Source of the DNA: Planctomycetaceae bacterium
GTDB lineage: Bacteria > Planctomycetota > Planctomycetia > Pirellulales > Pirellulaceae
Direction of reading: 5' to 3'
Length of the DNA: 42,479 nucleotides
Assembly (NCBI GenBank): GCA_012959465.1
Contig: DUDC01000248.1
Coordinates: 36,773 to 79,251, forward strand
Part shown: piece by piece, positions 16,792 through 25,290 of the stretch
Layout: every line of letters starts with the position of its first letter
Position numbering within the stretch: the stretch's first letter is position 1
Notes under the pieces: generated by a model
Database searches by the model: none
Told to the model about the DNA's origin: nothing
What the model saw: the letters and a program-made list of their open reading frames with translations, nothing else
Made by a program: the position numbers and the translations under genes

Positions 16792-18048
16792 TCAACCGTC
16801 AGCCAGAAACAGAGGGCACATATGCCGCACGTAGATGTTCTCCGTCACGTTGCGGGCGACAACTTCGCAGTTGGCTTTCAACAAGTCCAGATACCGTTGA
16901 CCATGTTTCGCCGCAACCTTGAACGAAACGTGCAGTAGTTGGCGAAGATGCGCATTGAAATGTTCGTGGTCCTGGATGTGCCGCATCGCGCTCGCGAGTC
17001 GCGGTCCATCCCATTCGTTTACTTCATCCGCTGCCGGCAATTGCTGGCGATCGATGTCGATCACTGATGCGTAAGGCGCACAGAATTCCTCCACGTGCTC
17101 TAGGGCATACGCATAGATCTCCTTGACCAATGCCAGTCCGTCGCCGCCAGCTTCCGATAGACCGATCAACTCTTCGAGCCACGTCGTACCAGCCGTTTTC
17201 AAGTGCAGCCCGGCGCCCGTCCTTGCCAACGCACGACGGATGATTGGGTAAAGTGAAAATTTGTCACTGCCACTGTGCACGCTCATTTTCAGATTGGCCG
17301 GAAGTCCGTACGTCTCGATGGCAAACGCGATCACCGCCAAGTCATCGTTGAACTCCTGTTCGAATTGAGCCAGGTCGCCCACATAGTCCACACCTTTGTT
17401 AAATCGCCCGGTGAACTTCGGTGCAATCGTCTGAACTTTCACCTTCTCATCAGCGAGCATTGCCAAGATCACTAACAACTCAGGAGGTGTTTGTGGAGCG
17501 TCGGTTTCGTCCATCGAGACTTCTGCGATCAGTTGGTCTTCACCTCCCTTTTTATCCGCAATGTACCGGTAGATCTTGCCTGCTTCGCGAACCGCCAACA
17601 TGTACTGGGACGCGATGGCAGAAACCGACTCGACCGTCAGCTCCAAGCTGTCTGCAATTCCTGGAATTTGCAACGACCCAAGTAACTCGTTGTGTTTGGC
17701 AACAAACGCATCGACCTCAGCAGAATCGATCGGTTTGCCAATACTGTCGGCAACATCAATCGTAAAGAAGTCAGAACAATTGAGAAAACGGTCGACTGTC
17801 GGCAGTCCAATATGATCCGCATCCACATGCCAGTTCTTTGACCAGCCCAACTCTCCAACGGCGACTTCAGCAGCGTCGAAGACACTCTGTGGCTCGGAGT
17901 TAACAAAAGTGTGTTCCCGATTCGACTTGTTCCAAACTGGGAAAACCTCCACACCCTGTTCCTCAATCATCTGAAAGGCACGCAATTGAGCTGCAGCTTG
18001 ATGTGCAAACCGATCACCAACGCCGAAAGTAAACCGTTCCAAGATCAT
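16792..18048 (-). CDS. uxaE: Tagaturonate epimerase (UxaE family)
   Basis: Protein of 418 residues matching the UxaE family, first defined in Thermotoga, which converts D-tagaturonate to D-fructuronate and so lets galacturonate-type intermediates enter the mannonate branch. Recognised blocks: FTFGVGDRFAHQ, VFPVWNKSNREH, WHVDADHIGLPTVDRF, SVHSGSDKFSLYP, HLKTAGTTWLEELIGL, and the end NVTENIYVRHMCPLF. The ATG at 18048 sits nine bases after GAGGA; the ATG at 18057 is flush against that site, and the frame further upstream looks non-coding. First gene of the eight-gene cluster, so the promoter should lie in 18049-18300. Confidence 0.88.
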   Translation of the reverse strand: MILERFTFGVGDRFAHQAAAQLRAFQMIEEQGVEVFPVWNKSNREHTFVNSEPQSVFDAAEVAVGELGWSKNWHVDADHIGLPTVDRFLNCSDFFTIDVADSIGKPIDSAEVDAFVAKHNELLGSLQIPGIADSLELTVESVSAIASQYMLAVREAGKIYRYIADKKGGEDQLIAEVSMDETDAPQTPPELLVILAMLADEKVKVQTIAPKFTGRFNKGVDYVGDLAQFEQEFNDDLAVIAFAIETYGLPANLKMSVHSGSDKFSLYPIIRRALARTGAGLHLKTAGTTWLEELIGLSEAGGDGLALVKEIYAYALEHVEEFCAPYASVIDIDRQQLPAADEVNEWDGPRLASAMRHIQDHEHFNAHLRQLLHVSFKVAAKHGQRYLDLLKANCEVVARNVTENIYVRHMCPLFLADG

Positions 18049-18524
18049 TGTTGACATTCCTCGTCCCAAATACCCCTCGGATCGGGACTGAAAGCGAATT
18101 GAATGGCTGGTGGGAGCCCTCGGCCGGGTGCTATAGTCGTCCCCCGCCTGAGCGAACTTGGCCGCAACAAACTTGTGGCCGGGAAAATCGACGTCAATTT
18201 GCAGACCGCCGACGAATTGGCAAGCCATTTGACGTGCCCATTAAACGAATGTATCGAAGATACCGTGCGACTTGCCACTACCCAAGGGGTGAGGCAGGCC
18301 TCGGATCGCCCGACTCGACCAGTTTCGATCGGGATTTTGAGGTGTTTACCCGGAGATAGGGCAAAATCGATGTAATCGTCACAACCGTCACGGTCACGGT
18401 CCAACAATCGTCAGATCCCGTATTTCACGCATAGTCGTTACACACGGCAAGTCGATGATTGCCTGAGACCGAGCGTGAAAAGACGATTGGCACGCGAATC
18501 ATTAGCGCAGTACGAGGCTCGAGG
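18049..18524. other. Divergent spacer uxaE/tolC, nothing recognised
   Basis: This 476-base gap separates the minus-strand sugar-acid cluster from the tolC-type gene. Short frames such as 18103-18375 (plus) have no recognisable content or ribosome binding site. TATAGT/TATAGC-like -10 sequences occur around 18130 on both strands but lack partners at the right distance. No operator-like palindrome stood out by eye. Confidence 0.35.
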
Positions 18525-19961
18525 ATGGCGGCATTCCGCTCGATAGATCGCATCAACCGTCATTTCGGGCTGGCTCTCCTTGCCGCCATCATTTCGCTGT
18601 CTGGTTGTGCCACGCATCGACCACCGCCACCGGATCGAACTGTGGAAACGCCGGCCCCTAAGATCGTAACCGTAGCATTTCACCAGCCAGCCGACGCGAC
18701 TTCCTCGCCCACCGAGGGCGATGCGCAGGACCGCCCAGTGCCCGGTACGGCTTCTCTGGATGCACTTGTCACAGCAGCCGTCGACGAGAATCCGCGGCTG
18801 GTTCGTCTTTACCGTCTCTACCGTGCTGCCGCTGCCCGTAGCCGTTATGTTGAAAAACTTCCTGATCCTAAATTCAGCGTGAACGTGTTTGGTAACCCCA
18901 TTGAGACGGCTGCCGGTTCACAGCGCGCAAACGTTAGTTTGAGCCAGCTTATTCCCTGGTTAGCCAAACTCGATGCGGAACAACAACGCTCGTGCTTTGA
19001 AGCGCTTGCGGCCCGCGCCGACTTCCTCTCTGAAAGGTTGCGGGTTATCGCCGCATTGAAAACCGGCTGGATACGACTCTACGTCCTCGATCAACAGATC
19101 GATGTGGCGGAGGCGAATCAAGTACTGCTGAAGTCTCTTTTGGATGTGGCAAACGCCAGGTTGGCCACGGGAGGGGCTTCGCAAGGGGACGTGTTGTTGG
19201 GGATTCTCGAACTGTCCAAAATTGAAGAGCGACTCCTAACCGACCGCCGCCGTCGGGTTGCGACTGTCGCGGAGATGAATCGGCTAATCGCCCGACAACC
19301 AGACACGCCGATCCTAGGTCCCACCCAACTCTCCGTCGACGTACCCACTATCTCGGCAGCCGAGGGTCTGCAATTGGCACTCAGTTCCCAGCCCGAAATC
19401 CAGGCAGCACGACTGCGGACGAAGGCAACTTCCTGGGGAATCGAAGTTGCCCGCCTCAGCCGTCGCCCGAATGTTGCTCTCTCCGCCAACTACGCTTCCA
19501 CGGATGACAATCGACCCGCAAGTCCTGTCGTCCGAGTTGGCGAGGACCCGTGGTCGATCGGATTGCAAATCAGCATGCCGATTTGGCAAGAGAAATACGA
19601 CGCCTTACATGATGAAGCAACCTGGAAGCACCTTGCCGCCCACGGTTCTGTCGAGGACCTTGAAGACGGCTACGCGTCTCACATCCTGGATCTGCTCACC
19701 GAAGCTCACCGAGCCGCGGAGACGGCCGTCCTTTACCAAGACACAATCATGCCCCAGGCGCGCCAGACTCTTGAGGCCGATCAACAGTCGTATTCCACCG
19801 GAGCTGTCGAATTCGACCGAGTCGTGCAAGGCTACCGCAACCTCCTGACCCTAGAACTTGGCCACCTCCAGGCTGTCGGCGACCTTGGAATCGCTATCGC
19901 TCAACTTGAGCGAGCTGCCGGGGCCTCTATCCCCGTCTCAAAGTCAACGCCAACCCCGTAG
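18525..19961 (+). CDS. TolC/CusC-family outer membrane lipoprotein
   Basis: Outer-membrane efflux channel protein of 478 residues. The ATG at 18525 follows a GAGG-type site and gives a lipoprotein signal: a basic start, the hydrophobic run LALLAAIISLSGC, and a lipobox Cys at residue 28. Two OEP repeats follow, with long helices (LVTAAVDENPRLVRLYRLYR, VIAALKTGWIRLYVLDQQID, then LALSSQPEIQAAR). PDPKFSVNVFGNP and SIGLQISMPIW are the usual beta-strand blocks. Such proteins work with a periplasmic adaptor and an inner-membrane pump; here only decayed pieces of those are found immediately downstream. Metal efflux (Cus-like) is the likely ancestral role. Confidence 0.87.
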   Translation: MAAFRSIDRINRHFGLALLAAIISLSGCATHRPPPPDRTVETPAPKIVTVAFHQPADATSSPTEGDAQDRPVPGTASLDALVTAAVDENPRLVRLYRLYRAAAARSRYVEKLPDPKFSVNVFGNPIETAAGSQRANVSLSQLIPWLAKLDAEQQRSCFEALAARADFLSERLRVIAALKTGWIRLYVLDQQIDVAEANQVLLKSLLDVANARLATGGASQGDVLLGILELSKIEERLLTDRRRRVATVAEMNRLIARQPDTPILGPTQLSVDVPTISAAEGLQLALSSQPEIQAARLRTKATSWGIEVARLSRRPNVALSANYASTDDNRPASPVVRVGEDPWSIGLQISMPIWQEKYDALHDEATWKHLAAHGSVEDLEDGYASHILDLLTEAHRAAETAVLYQDTIMPQARQTLEADQQSYSTGAVEFDRVVQGYRNLLTLELGHLQAVGDLGIAIAQLERAAGASIPVSKSTPTP

Positions 19962-20017
19962 GCTGCGTCCTGTCAGAATCAGCCGCTGGTCGCTAGCTCA
20001 AGTTCTTCTTTGTGGTC

Positions 20018-20069
20018 CGCCCTTTGGCGCTTTTTTTCGGGCAGGCACGGGACGCTAACGCGTGCCTGC
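20018..20069 (+). terminator. Possible terminator and inverted repeat after tolC gene
   Basis: CGCC-CTTT-GGCG followed by seven Ts (20018-20037) is a short intrinsic-terminator-like element. It is followed at once by a perfect 9-bp inverted repeat, GCAGGCACG (20041-20049) and CGTGCCTGC (20061-20069) with an 11-base loop. The second element may be an intergenic repeat and not a terminator. Confidence 0.5.
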
Positions 20070-20100
20070 TGATTCGTCAATGTTGCTCTGCTAGAGCCCA

Positions 20101-20223
20101 ATTCGGATGGAGATTGAGTTGCCGAATGGGACATCGCGGAGTAGTATTGTTCTGTGGGACGCACCCACCGTGACCGCCGTATCGACTGGGATTTTTTCAT
20201 GGGACATTCGTTGCGAACGATGA
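20101..20223 (+). pseudogene. Possible remnant of an RND periplasmic adaptor (CusB-like)
   Basis: The frame from 20101 reads IRMEIELPNGTSR, then SSIVLWDAPTVTAVST, ending at TGA (20221-20223), with a stop just upstream (20092). These pieces resemble the C-terminal part of RND adaptor proteins, where an 'R-E-LPNPDG-L-PGMYG' stretch is followed by 'T-L-DAP-V-VPST'. The block between them is missing. No start codon or ribosome binding site serves it. The match is by eye and short, but its place between a TolC gene and a pump remnant agrees with a broken cusCBA-type operon. Confidence 0.42.
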
Positions 20224-20274
20224 TTGCCTAAACGATGACGGCATTGCTGTCTCTGCCATTGCCGGACCGCGCCC

Positions 20275-20385
20275 GATATTCTGGAACTGCTAACGCTGCT
20301 CGTTGTGCCTGTCATCTACTCGGCCATCAAAAAGCAACAGCTCTATTCACTGAGCGATCCAGTCGAGGCGCAGGTAGAGGGTTAG
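20275..20385 (+). pseudogene. Remnant of the C-terminus of an RND efflux pump (CusA-like)
   Basis: In the same frame as the adaptor remnant, the codons at 20275-20385 read DILELLTLLVVPVIYSAIKK and then a short polar tail to a TAG stop. 'LLTLLVVPVIY' is the last transmembrane segment of CusA/CzcA-type pumps and the polar tail is where those proteins end. The roughly 1000 residues that should precede it are absent; a short frame at 20235 (MTALLSLPLP) may be another scrap of the same gene in a shifted frame. It looks like the endpoint of a large deletion. Confidence 0.6.
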
Positions 20386-20492
20386 TTGCCGTATCCAGCT
20401 CGCCCGCTGGCCTTAGCCCAAATACCAGCACGAACCCCAAGTGAGTCAGAGGGTTGTCGGCCACGATTCACTGTCCGCTAGCAGTTGTCAGT

Positions 20493-21551
20493 TCAGTACT
20501 TCTCTCTAAGCTGCCTCGCAGCCTCGGCCTCGTTCTTCAATTTGCAATAGACTTCGTCAATACTGACTTTCGCAGCGGAGCCAGGCGCGAATCCGCAATC
20601 GGGATTCAATATGATCTGAGACGGCTCGAGGTATTCCAAAGCGGATTCCACACGAGCTACAATCGTCTCGACCGAGTCAATTTGACCGGGCTGGCAACTG
20701 ACGCAGCCGAGGCCCACTTCAACTCCATCGGGCAATTGTCGAAAGACCGACATCTCACCAGCCCCTGGTGTTGTGAATTCCATCGTGATGTGTTGAACAT
20801 CCAGCCGCGCCAACTGAGACAGAATTGGATCATAACTTCCGGCGTGGTCGTGCTCGCCCCGAGCGCGCGCCCCCGCTCGGCGACATAAATGGACGGCCAA
20901 TTTGACGCCAGCGATATTTTGGACAACTTGGTTGTCCATGTCGACGGCAAAGTCGGCGGCTCGATCTGGATCGTCGTACTGAGCGCGAACATCGGGATCG
21001 ACGAACAAACACAAGTGCGGGTCGTCAATCTGAATAATCGAGACACCTTCTTCGCGAAGCAGTTCAACTTCCCGTCGCAAGATGGGGACGCAGGCCTCGA
21101 CAAACGACTCTCGTGTGGGGTACGCCTTCGAAGACCTGACGGGATCCCACATTCGTTCCCCTAACAAAGCCGGTGCCGGCAACGTGGCTTTCACCGGGCA
21201 GTTCGTCAGCGATTTCAGAAAAGCAACCTCTTGAGCAATGTGTCCTGGCTGCTTCGGATGTAGTCGATCGACAACGATCGTCCAGGGACGCCCGTCTGCC
21301 GGATTGTAACCCAATTCAAATCCGTGCGCCATTTCCGCGATCACACCGATGTACGACTTCCGCCACCACTCCCCGTCGGACACGACATCCAGACCAGCCG
21401 ACTCTTGCAACGCAACGATGTAGTGGATCGCAGCGCCCATCAACCGCCGGTATTCGTCGCCAGCTAGACTCTCGTCGGCAATCAGCTCCTTAACAAAATC
21501 AGGCCGAGGCATCGATCCAATGATCGATGCTGGAAAAAGCGGTTGACCCAT
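20493..21551 (-). CDS. Cobalamin-independent methionine synthase-like zinc enzyme
   Basis: Protein of 352 residues resembling the C-terminal catalytic half of MetE (COG0620, UROD/MetE-like fold). The zinc site is complete: His221 and Cys223 (AVHLCRR), Glu258 (ITMEFTTPG) and Cys319 (ILNPDCGF). SIIGSMPRP near the start and IIQIDDPHL are also family blocks. Such single-domain relatives transfer methyl or other groups to thiols, or act on activated sulfur or phosphonate compounds; few are characterised. The ATG at 21551 is preferred over a longer frame to 21605, which would run into the previous gene. It begins 26 bases after the nucleotidyltransferase stop and is the last gene of the operon. Confidence 0.82.
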   Translation of the reverse strand: MGQPLFPASIIGSMPRPDFVKELIADESLAGDEYRRLMGAAIHYIVALQESAGLDVVSDGEWWRKSYIGVIAEMAHGFELGYNPADGRPWTIVVDRLHPKQPGHIAQEVAFLKSLTNCPVKATLPAPALLGERMWDPVRSSKAYPTRESFVEACVPILRREVELLREEGVSIIQIDDPHLCLFVDPDVRAQYDDPDRAADFAVDMDNQVVQNIAGVKLAVHLCRRAGARARGEHDHAGSYDPILSQLARLDVQHITMEFTTPGAGEMSVFRQLPDGVEVGLGCVSCQPGQIDSVETIVARVESALEYLEPSQIILNPDCGFAPGSAAKVSIDEVYCKLKNEAEAARQLREKY

Positions 21552-21577
21552 TTTCCGTTCCCCTTCGATGCGACGAT

Positions 21578-22345
21578 CTACTTTTCGCAGTGACGACTGC
21601 ACCAATGCTGACGAGCGTATTCGAAATCTTGTTGAGTATCTATTTCAATGTATCCGCCAGGCGTATCGACATGGGACACTTGCTCTCCACGATCGATCAT
21701 TTCTTGGAGCAGCAGAATGAAGTAGGCTTTTTCGAATAATTTTGCCTCACGCCAAGGCTTGCCCGAGAATTCTTGTTGACAACGAATGTAGTGCCCTTGA
21801 AGGCTTGCGGCTCCTGCCGCTGAGAAACCGGCCACGCCAATGAATTCGCCGTACGACTCGGATTCGGCGAGCCCACGGTGAATTCGTTCCACTTTTCCGT
21901 TCTTAACCGTCACCTTCTCCGCATCATCGGACGGATGTTCAGTCCTTGCTTGGTAGCGGACCAGCCAATCGGTGTCGACTCCCACGACGACGTCGTCAGA
22001 GTGCCCGAGAATGCGACGAACGATTTCTGCGGTAAAAAGAATGTCCGAGTAACAGCAAATAAACGGACCATCCATCAGGTCCTGGGCACAAAACAACGAT
22101 GCCAGGATGTTGTTGTTTGGCCAATCCTGGTTCTGACGAAATGTAAACTGCGGATACATCTGTTTTACTTTATCGATCTGGTATCCGCCGATAAAACAGA
22201 TGTCCGTCACGTCGTTGGCCACAAAGGCCTCGACCGTCCAATCCAAAATCGTACGACCGGCAACTTGAGCAAAACACTTAGGCGAATCAGCGGTCGTCGG
22301 CATCAACCGGCTCCCTCGCCCAGCACCAATTATGATCGCCCGCAC
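21578..22345 (-). CDS. LicC-like sugar/choline-phosphate nucleotidyltransferase
   Basis: NTP-transferase of 255 residues with a Rossmann-like fold. The N-terminal signature IIIGAGRGSRLMP ... SPKCFAQVAGRTILDW binds nucleotide, and CYSDILF carries a metal-binding Asp. The size and the stretch after it (DQNWP-N type NNNILASLFCAQDL) resemble LicC phosphocholine cytidylyltransferase and related phosphonate cytidylyltransferases more than the larger glucose-1-phosphate enzymes. It would activate a small phosphate or phosphonate compound with CTP or another nucleotide. The gene starts 11 bases after the transporter stop. Substrate unknown. Confidence 0.8.
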   Translation of the reverse strand: MRAIIIGAGRGSRLMPTTADSPKCFAQVAGRTILDWTVEAFVANDVTDICFIGGYQIDKVKQMYPQFTFRQNQDWPNNNILASLFCAQDLMDGPFICCYSDILFTAEIVRRILGHSDDVVVGVDTDWLVRYQARTEHPSDDAEKVTVKNGKVERIHRGLAESESYGEFIGVAGFSAAGAASLQGHYIRCQQEFSGKPWREAKLFEKAYFILLLQEMIDRGEQVSHVDTPGGYIEIDTQQDFEYARQHWCSRHCEK

Positions 22346-22356
22346 GGCTTCCCCTT

Positions 22357-23703
22357 TCAGCTTGACTCATCACCGGCGGTAGGTTGGCTACCGGTCCGAT
22401 TCCACAGCACGGCCACCATAATGGCTGCTAGTAGCGCCCATCCGGCCCAGACACGGATCACAACTTCCCATTCGTAGCGATCCTTGAGATACCCGGTTAC
22501 AAAATCGCCAACCAAGGCTGCACCAATATAGCCAAAGAAGTTGACAAAACCAGCGGCGGCCGCCGAGGTACCTCGACGAGCCAAATCGGCTGGGGCCGTT
22601 CCCACAAGGATGACTTGGGCACCGTAAATACAAAACCCCGCGGCAGCCAGCAGGAACAGGGTACCGAGCGTGGAACTGCGTGCAACGTAGTCGTAGGCTA
22701 ACGTGATGCCGCACAGAACCAACAGCAGAAAACAAACCACTGGCGCTCGGCGGCTGGAAAAATATCGGTCGGAAATCCAACCGGACGTCACGGCGCCGAA
22801 CACGCCACCCAACGGCAGCACAGCAAATTTTACTGCGGATTTTAGAATCTTCGTATTCAATTCCTCATCGCTGCCGCTGACTTCGACCAGATGAATAACT
22901 CCCCAATCCAAGTACCCGTACCGGATGGCGTTTGTCATTCCCAGTGCCAACCCAAGAGGCCACAACAATGGATTACATACGGTCTCCAGGAAAGTCTCCC
23001 ACGTTGACAACTTTGATTTTGGTTTTGTGACTTCGGCAGCGGTCGCCTGACTTTCATCTTCATCGCTGGTAGTTTTCGCTGGCTGTTCACGCAAGAAACA
23101 CAACATGCCGATTGCGGCTGCCACTAAGATCAATGGCGGGACAAACATGGCGCCGCGCCAACCGAGCAGGCTGAAGCCAACACCAGCCACGACATAAGTC
23201 AAACCGGCCGTCAACTGATATCCAGTACCGACAAACCCCATGACAAATCCACGTCGCTCGACCTCAATCCAGTTGCCCACAACCCGTACACACGGAGTCC
23301 AGCCCAGAGACTGAAAGTAGCCGTTGCACGTCCAAATGAACAAGAACAAGTACAAACCATGACTAAACCCGAAGCAGTAGTTGAGCGCTGCCGAGGCAAA
23401 CATGCCAATCGCCAACATGACTCGGGCAGAACAGCGTTCAGCCAGCTGGCCGTTGATCAACTGGCCGACCGCGTAGGCGATCTTCAACCCCATCAAGACG
23501 ATGGCCATGTCCTGCTTCGAGAGACCGTATTCCTGTTCGATTCCAGGTAAGGCAACCGAGATATTCGTGCGACAAAAATAGAACGCGCCGTAGGTCATCC
23601 ACACCGTCCATGCTATTTGCCACTCAGCCACGCTGAGGCGGGGACGGGACGATCTAGACTGTGGCCGCGTTTCCTTGCCGGCGGATGTTGGGCCTTCTGG
23701 CAC
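22357..23703 (-). CDS. OPA-type MFS transporter (organophosphate antiporter-like)
   Basis: Major-facilitator protein of 448 residues with about twelve membrane segments and an acidic central loop (about residues 205-225, DEDES). The pattern YFCRTNISVALPGIEQEYGLS near the N-terminus and GYFQSLGWTPCVRVVGNW in the fourth helix region are those of the GlpT/UhpT organophosphate:phosphate antiporters. The start is a GTG that overlaps the stop of the small upstream gene by one base (TAGTG). A phosphorylated or phosphonate substrate would suit its LicC-like neighbour. Direction of transport unknown. Confidence 0.87.
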   Translation of the reverse strand: MPEGPTSAGKETRPQSRSSRPRLSVAEWQIAWTVWMTYGAFYFCRTNISVALPGIEQEYGLSKQDMAIVLMGLKIAYAVGQLINGQLAERCSARVMLAIGMFASAALNYCFGFSHGLYLFLFIWTCNGYFQSLGWTPCVRVVGNWIEVERRGFVMGFVGTGYQLTAGLTYVVAGVGFSLLGWRGAMFVPPLILVAAAIGMLCFLREQPAKTTSDEDESQATAAEVTKPKSKLSTWETFLETVCNPLLWPLGLALGMTNAIRYGYLDWGVIHLVEVSGSDEELNTKILKSAVKFAVLPLGGVFGAVTSGWISDRYFSSRRAPVVCFLLLVLCGITLAYDYVARSSTLGTLFLLAAAGFCIYGAQVILVGTAPADLARRGTSAAAAGFVNFFGYIGAALVGDFVTGYLKDRYEWEVVIRVWAGWALLAAIMVAVLWNRTGSQPTAGDESS

Positions 23704-24038
23704 TAAGCGCTCCTCTTGTTGCGATCTTCAACGTTGACGAAAGTCATGATTGTACCGTCGAGCGCGAGAAAAACTACGGACTGCCCGTTGTTGAGTCGTT
23801 CCGGAAGGAATTCGTTTGCCGCTTGAACATCGGAGTTCTGACCGTAGAACTGTCGGTAGGCGTCGAATAACGGAGCAAGCAACTCGATGTGAGACGACGT
23901 CGCTCGCACGATGTCACAGCCGGCCCGATTCAAATCAACTGGTTCGATCGGCATTTGGGTACCCTTCAAGGCTAAGCCTACTAGAATAACCGAGACACCA
24001 ATGGCGGCAAAAACGTTCGCGGCATATGCGCGTGACAT
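23703..24038 (-). CDS. Small membrane protein with a partial GNAT-like region
   Basis: Protein of 111 residues. Residues 1-28 contain one membrane segment (AANVFAAIGVSVILVGLALKG). From about residue 40 the sequence resembles the start of a GNAT acetyltransferase: CDIVRATSSHIELLAPLFDAYRQFYGQ, quoted only as a pattern of 'R.A...H...L..LFD.YR.FYGQ', followed by FLPERLNNGQSVVFLALDG. It then ends after about 20 more residues, so the acetyl-CoA-binding half is missing. Stop and GTG start of the transporter overlap, and it starts seven bases after the ATP-grasp stop, so it sits as a regular operon member. It is either a truncated gene kept in frame or a small protein with new use. Confidence 0.6.
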   Translation of the reverse strand: MSRAYAANVFAAIGVSVILVGLALKGTQMPIEPVDLNRAGCDIVRATSSHIELLAPLFDAYRQFYGQNSDVQAANEFLPERLNNGQSVVFLALDGTIMTFVNVEDRNKRSA

Positions 24039-24045
24039 CGTTTGT

Positions 24046-25188
24046 TCATTCCACTTCTTCACCGTTCCACTCCGCATCGCGGGTAGTTGCTTGTTGAAGT
24101 GTCAGATGATGACGCCTAGCGACCCAGGCGAATTCACAAATGGCCGCGAACACCGCCACGCTAGGTAAAGGATCCGTCCATCGCCACATGACTTCCTTTG
24201 CCCGCAGCAAGTCTCGTGGCAATTGTTTCAATTTTCCTCGTTTCCAAGCATCCCCCACGCCCCACGTTGACATGGCGAATCCAACCATACTAGGTATGGA
24301 GTAGGCGCCCAGCGGGTCTTTTCGCTCACCCCTGAAGGCCGACAGAAGGTCACCATCGTCGGCCAGAGAATAGACTCCACTTGTTGCTCGGGGATTCGCT
24401 TCGATGGGCCAAAGTGTACCGTCCTCGGCTTCGATAATGTCGAATCCAATCATGCCGGTAAACGTCAACTCTTCCAATAAATCGGCTACGTACTGACGGA
24501 TGGCAGGATGACGTTGAGGTACAAAGTAGATCCCCGCACCCTTGCCAACGCGATAGACGGATTCATAGCACACGTGGGCTTGGAGTCGGCCTTGTGAGGC
24601 GATGCTGAATGAACAGAGCTCGCGCCCTTCGATGCGCCGCTGTGCAACCCAGCCGCGATCGGCGGTCGGATGCAGATGATTCAACTGGTCGATGGTTGGC
24701 GAGATGAGCGTTTCTGAAGCAAACCGCGAGTACATTGGTTTGAATACCCATTGCTCCGACTGCGACCGAAAAGCGGACAGATCCGAGTCACTCCATAATG
24801 GGTGAGATTCTGGAGGACGTGTTCCATTCACGGACGTGACTTGGGTAAACAGCCACTTGTTATGAAGTTTCTTTAGAAGCGACGAGGGTGCGACGAAGAC
24901 TCGGCACGGAACGCGATCATGAAATTGCGCTGCATAAAACACTTCTTCGCAAACCGGGATCCACAGATCGATAGAGTATTGTTTAATCGCTGCAGTGATT
25001 TCTCGGATCCAGTCATGAGGTCGGTAGGCAACCGAAGACACACGGATTCGCCGCACTACTGATCGAGAACAGGCCGTCACATCCCAATAGATGCTATCGG
25101 CCACATAAATCTGATGCCCCTCGCGGTGCAAGCGACGTGCCAGCTCAAGCGCCGCCGGCGATCGGCTCCCCGTAAGCAAGACTCTCAT
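24046..25188 (-). CDS. ATP-grasp domain enzyme
   Basis: Protein of 380 residues starting MRVLLTGSRSPAALELAR, the Rossmann-like pre-ATP-grasp domain, followed by the ATP-grasp fold: a nucleotide-binding Lys in WVFKPMYSRF, a substrate region (QRRIEGRELCSFSI), and the metal-binding GFDIIEAEDGTLWPIEANPR with Glu and Asn. The last 60 residues include a hydrophobic stretch (LPSVAVFAAICEFAWVARR). Such enzymes join a carboxylate to an amine or thiol through an acyl-phosphate. The substrate is unknown. The ATG at 25188 is preferred because the family starts there; the frame extends to 25260 without recognisable content. First gene of the five-gene operon. Confidence 0.82.
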   Translation of the reverse strand: MRVLLTGSRSPAALELARRLHREGHQIYVADSIYWDVTACSRSVVRRIRVSSVAYRPHDWIREITAAIKQYSIDLWIPVCEEVFYAAQFHDRVPCRVFVAPSSLLKKLHNKWLFTQVTSVNGTRPPESHPLWSDSDLSAFRSQSEQWVFKPMYSRFASETLISPTIDQLNHLHPTADRGWVAQRRIEGRELCSFSIASQGRLQAHVCYESVYRVGKGAGIYFVPQRHPAIRQYVADLLEELTFTGMIGFDIIEAEDGTLWPIEANPRATSGVYSLADDGDLLSAFRGERKDPLGAYSIPSMVGFAMSTWGVGDAWKRGKLKQLPRDLLRAKEVMWRWTDPLPSVAVFAAICEFAWVARRHHLTLQQATTRDAEWNGEEVE

Positions 25189-25290
25189 GGTCAGATTCCC
25201 GCCGGCCTTTGAGTCAAATCGATGCCTTCTTCCGTCCGCATTCGTTCGCCGTATTTGCACAAGGGGAGCAGAGCAAAGTGGCCAGAACTG

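Noticed and set aside
18103..18375. 90-residue open frame in the uxaE/tolC spacer
   Set aside because: Overlaps only non-coding sequence, has no ribosome binding site, and resembles nothing known.
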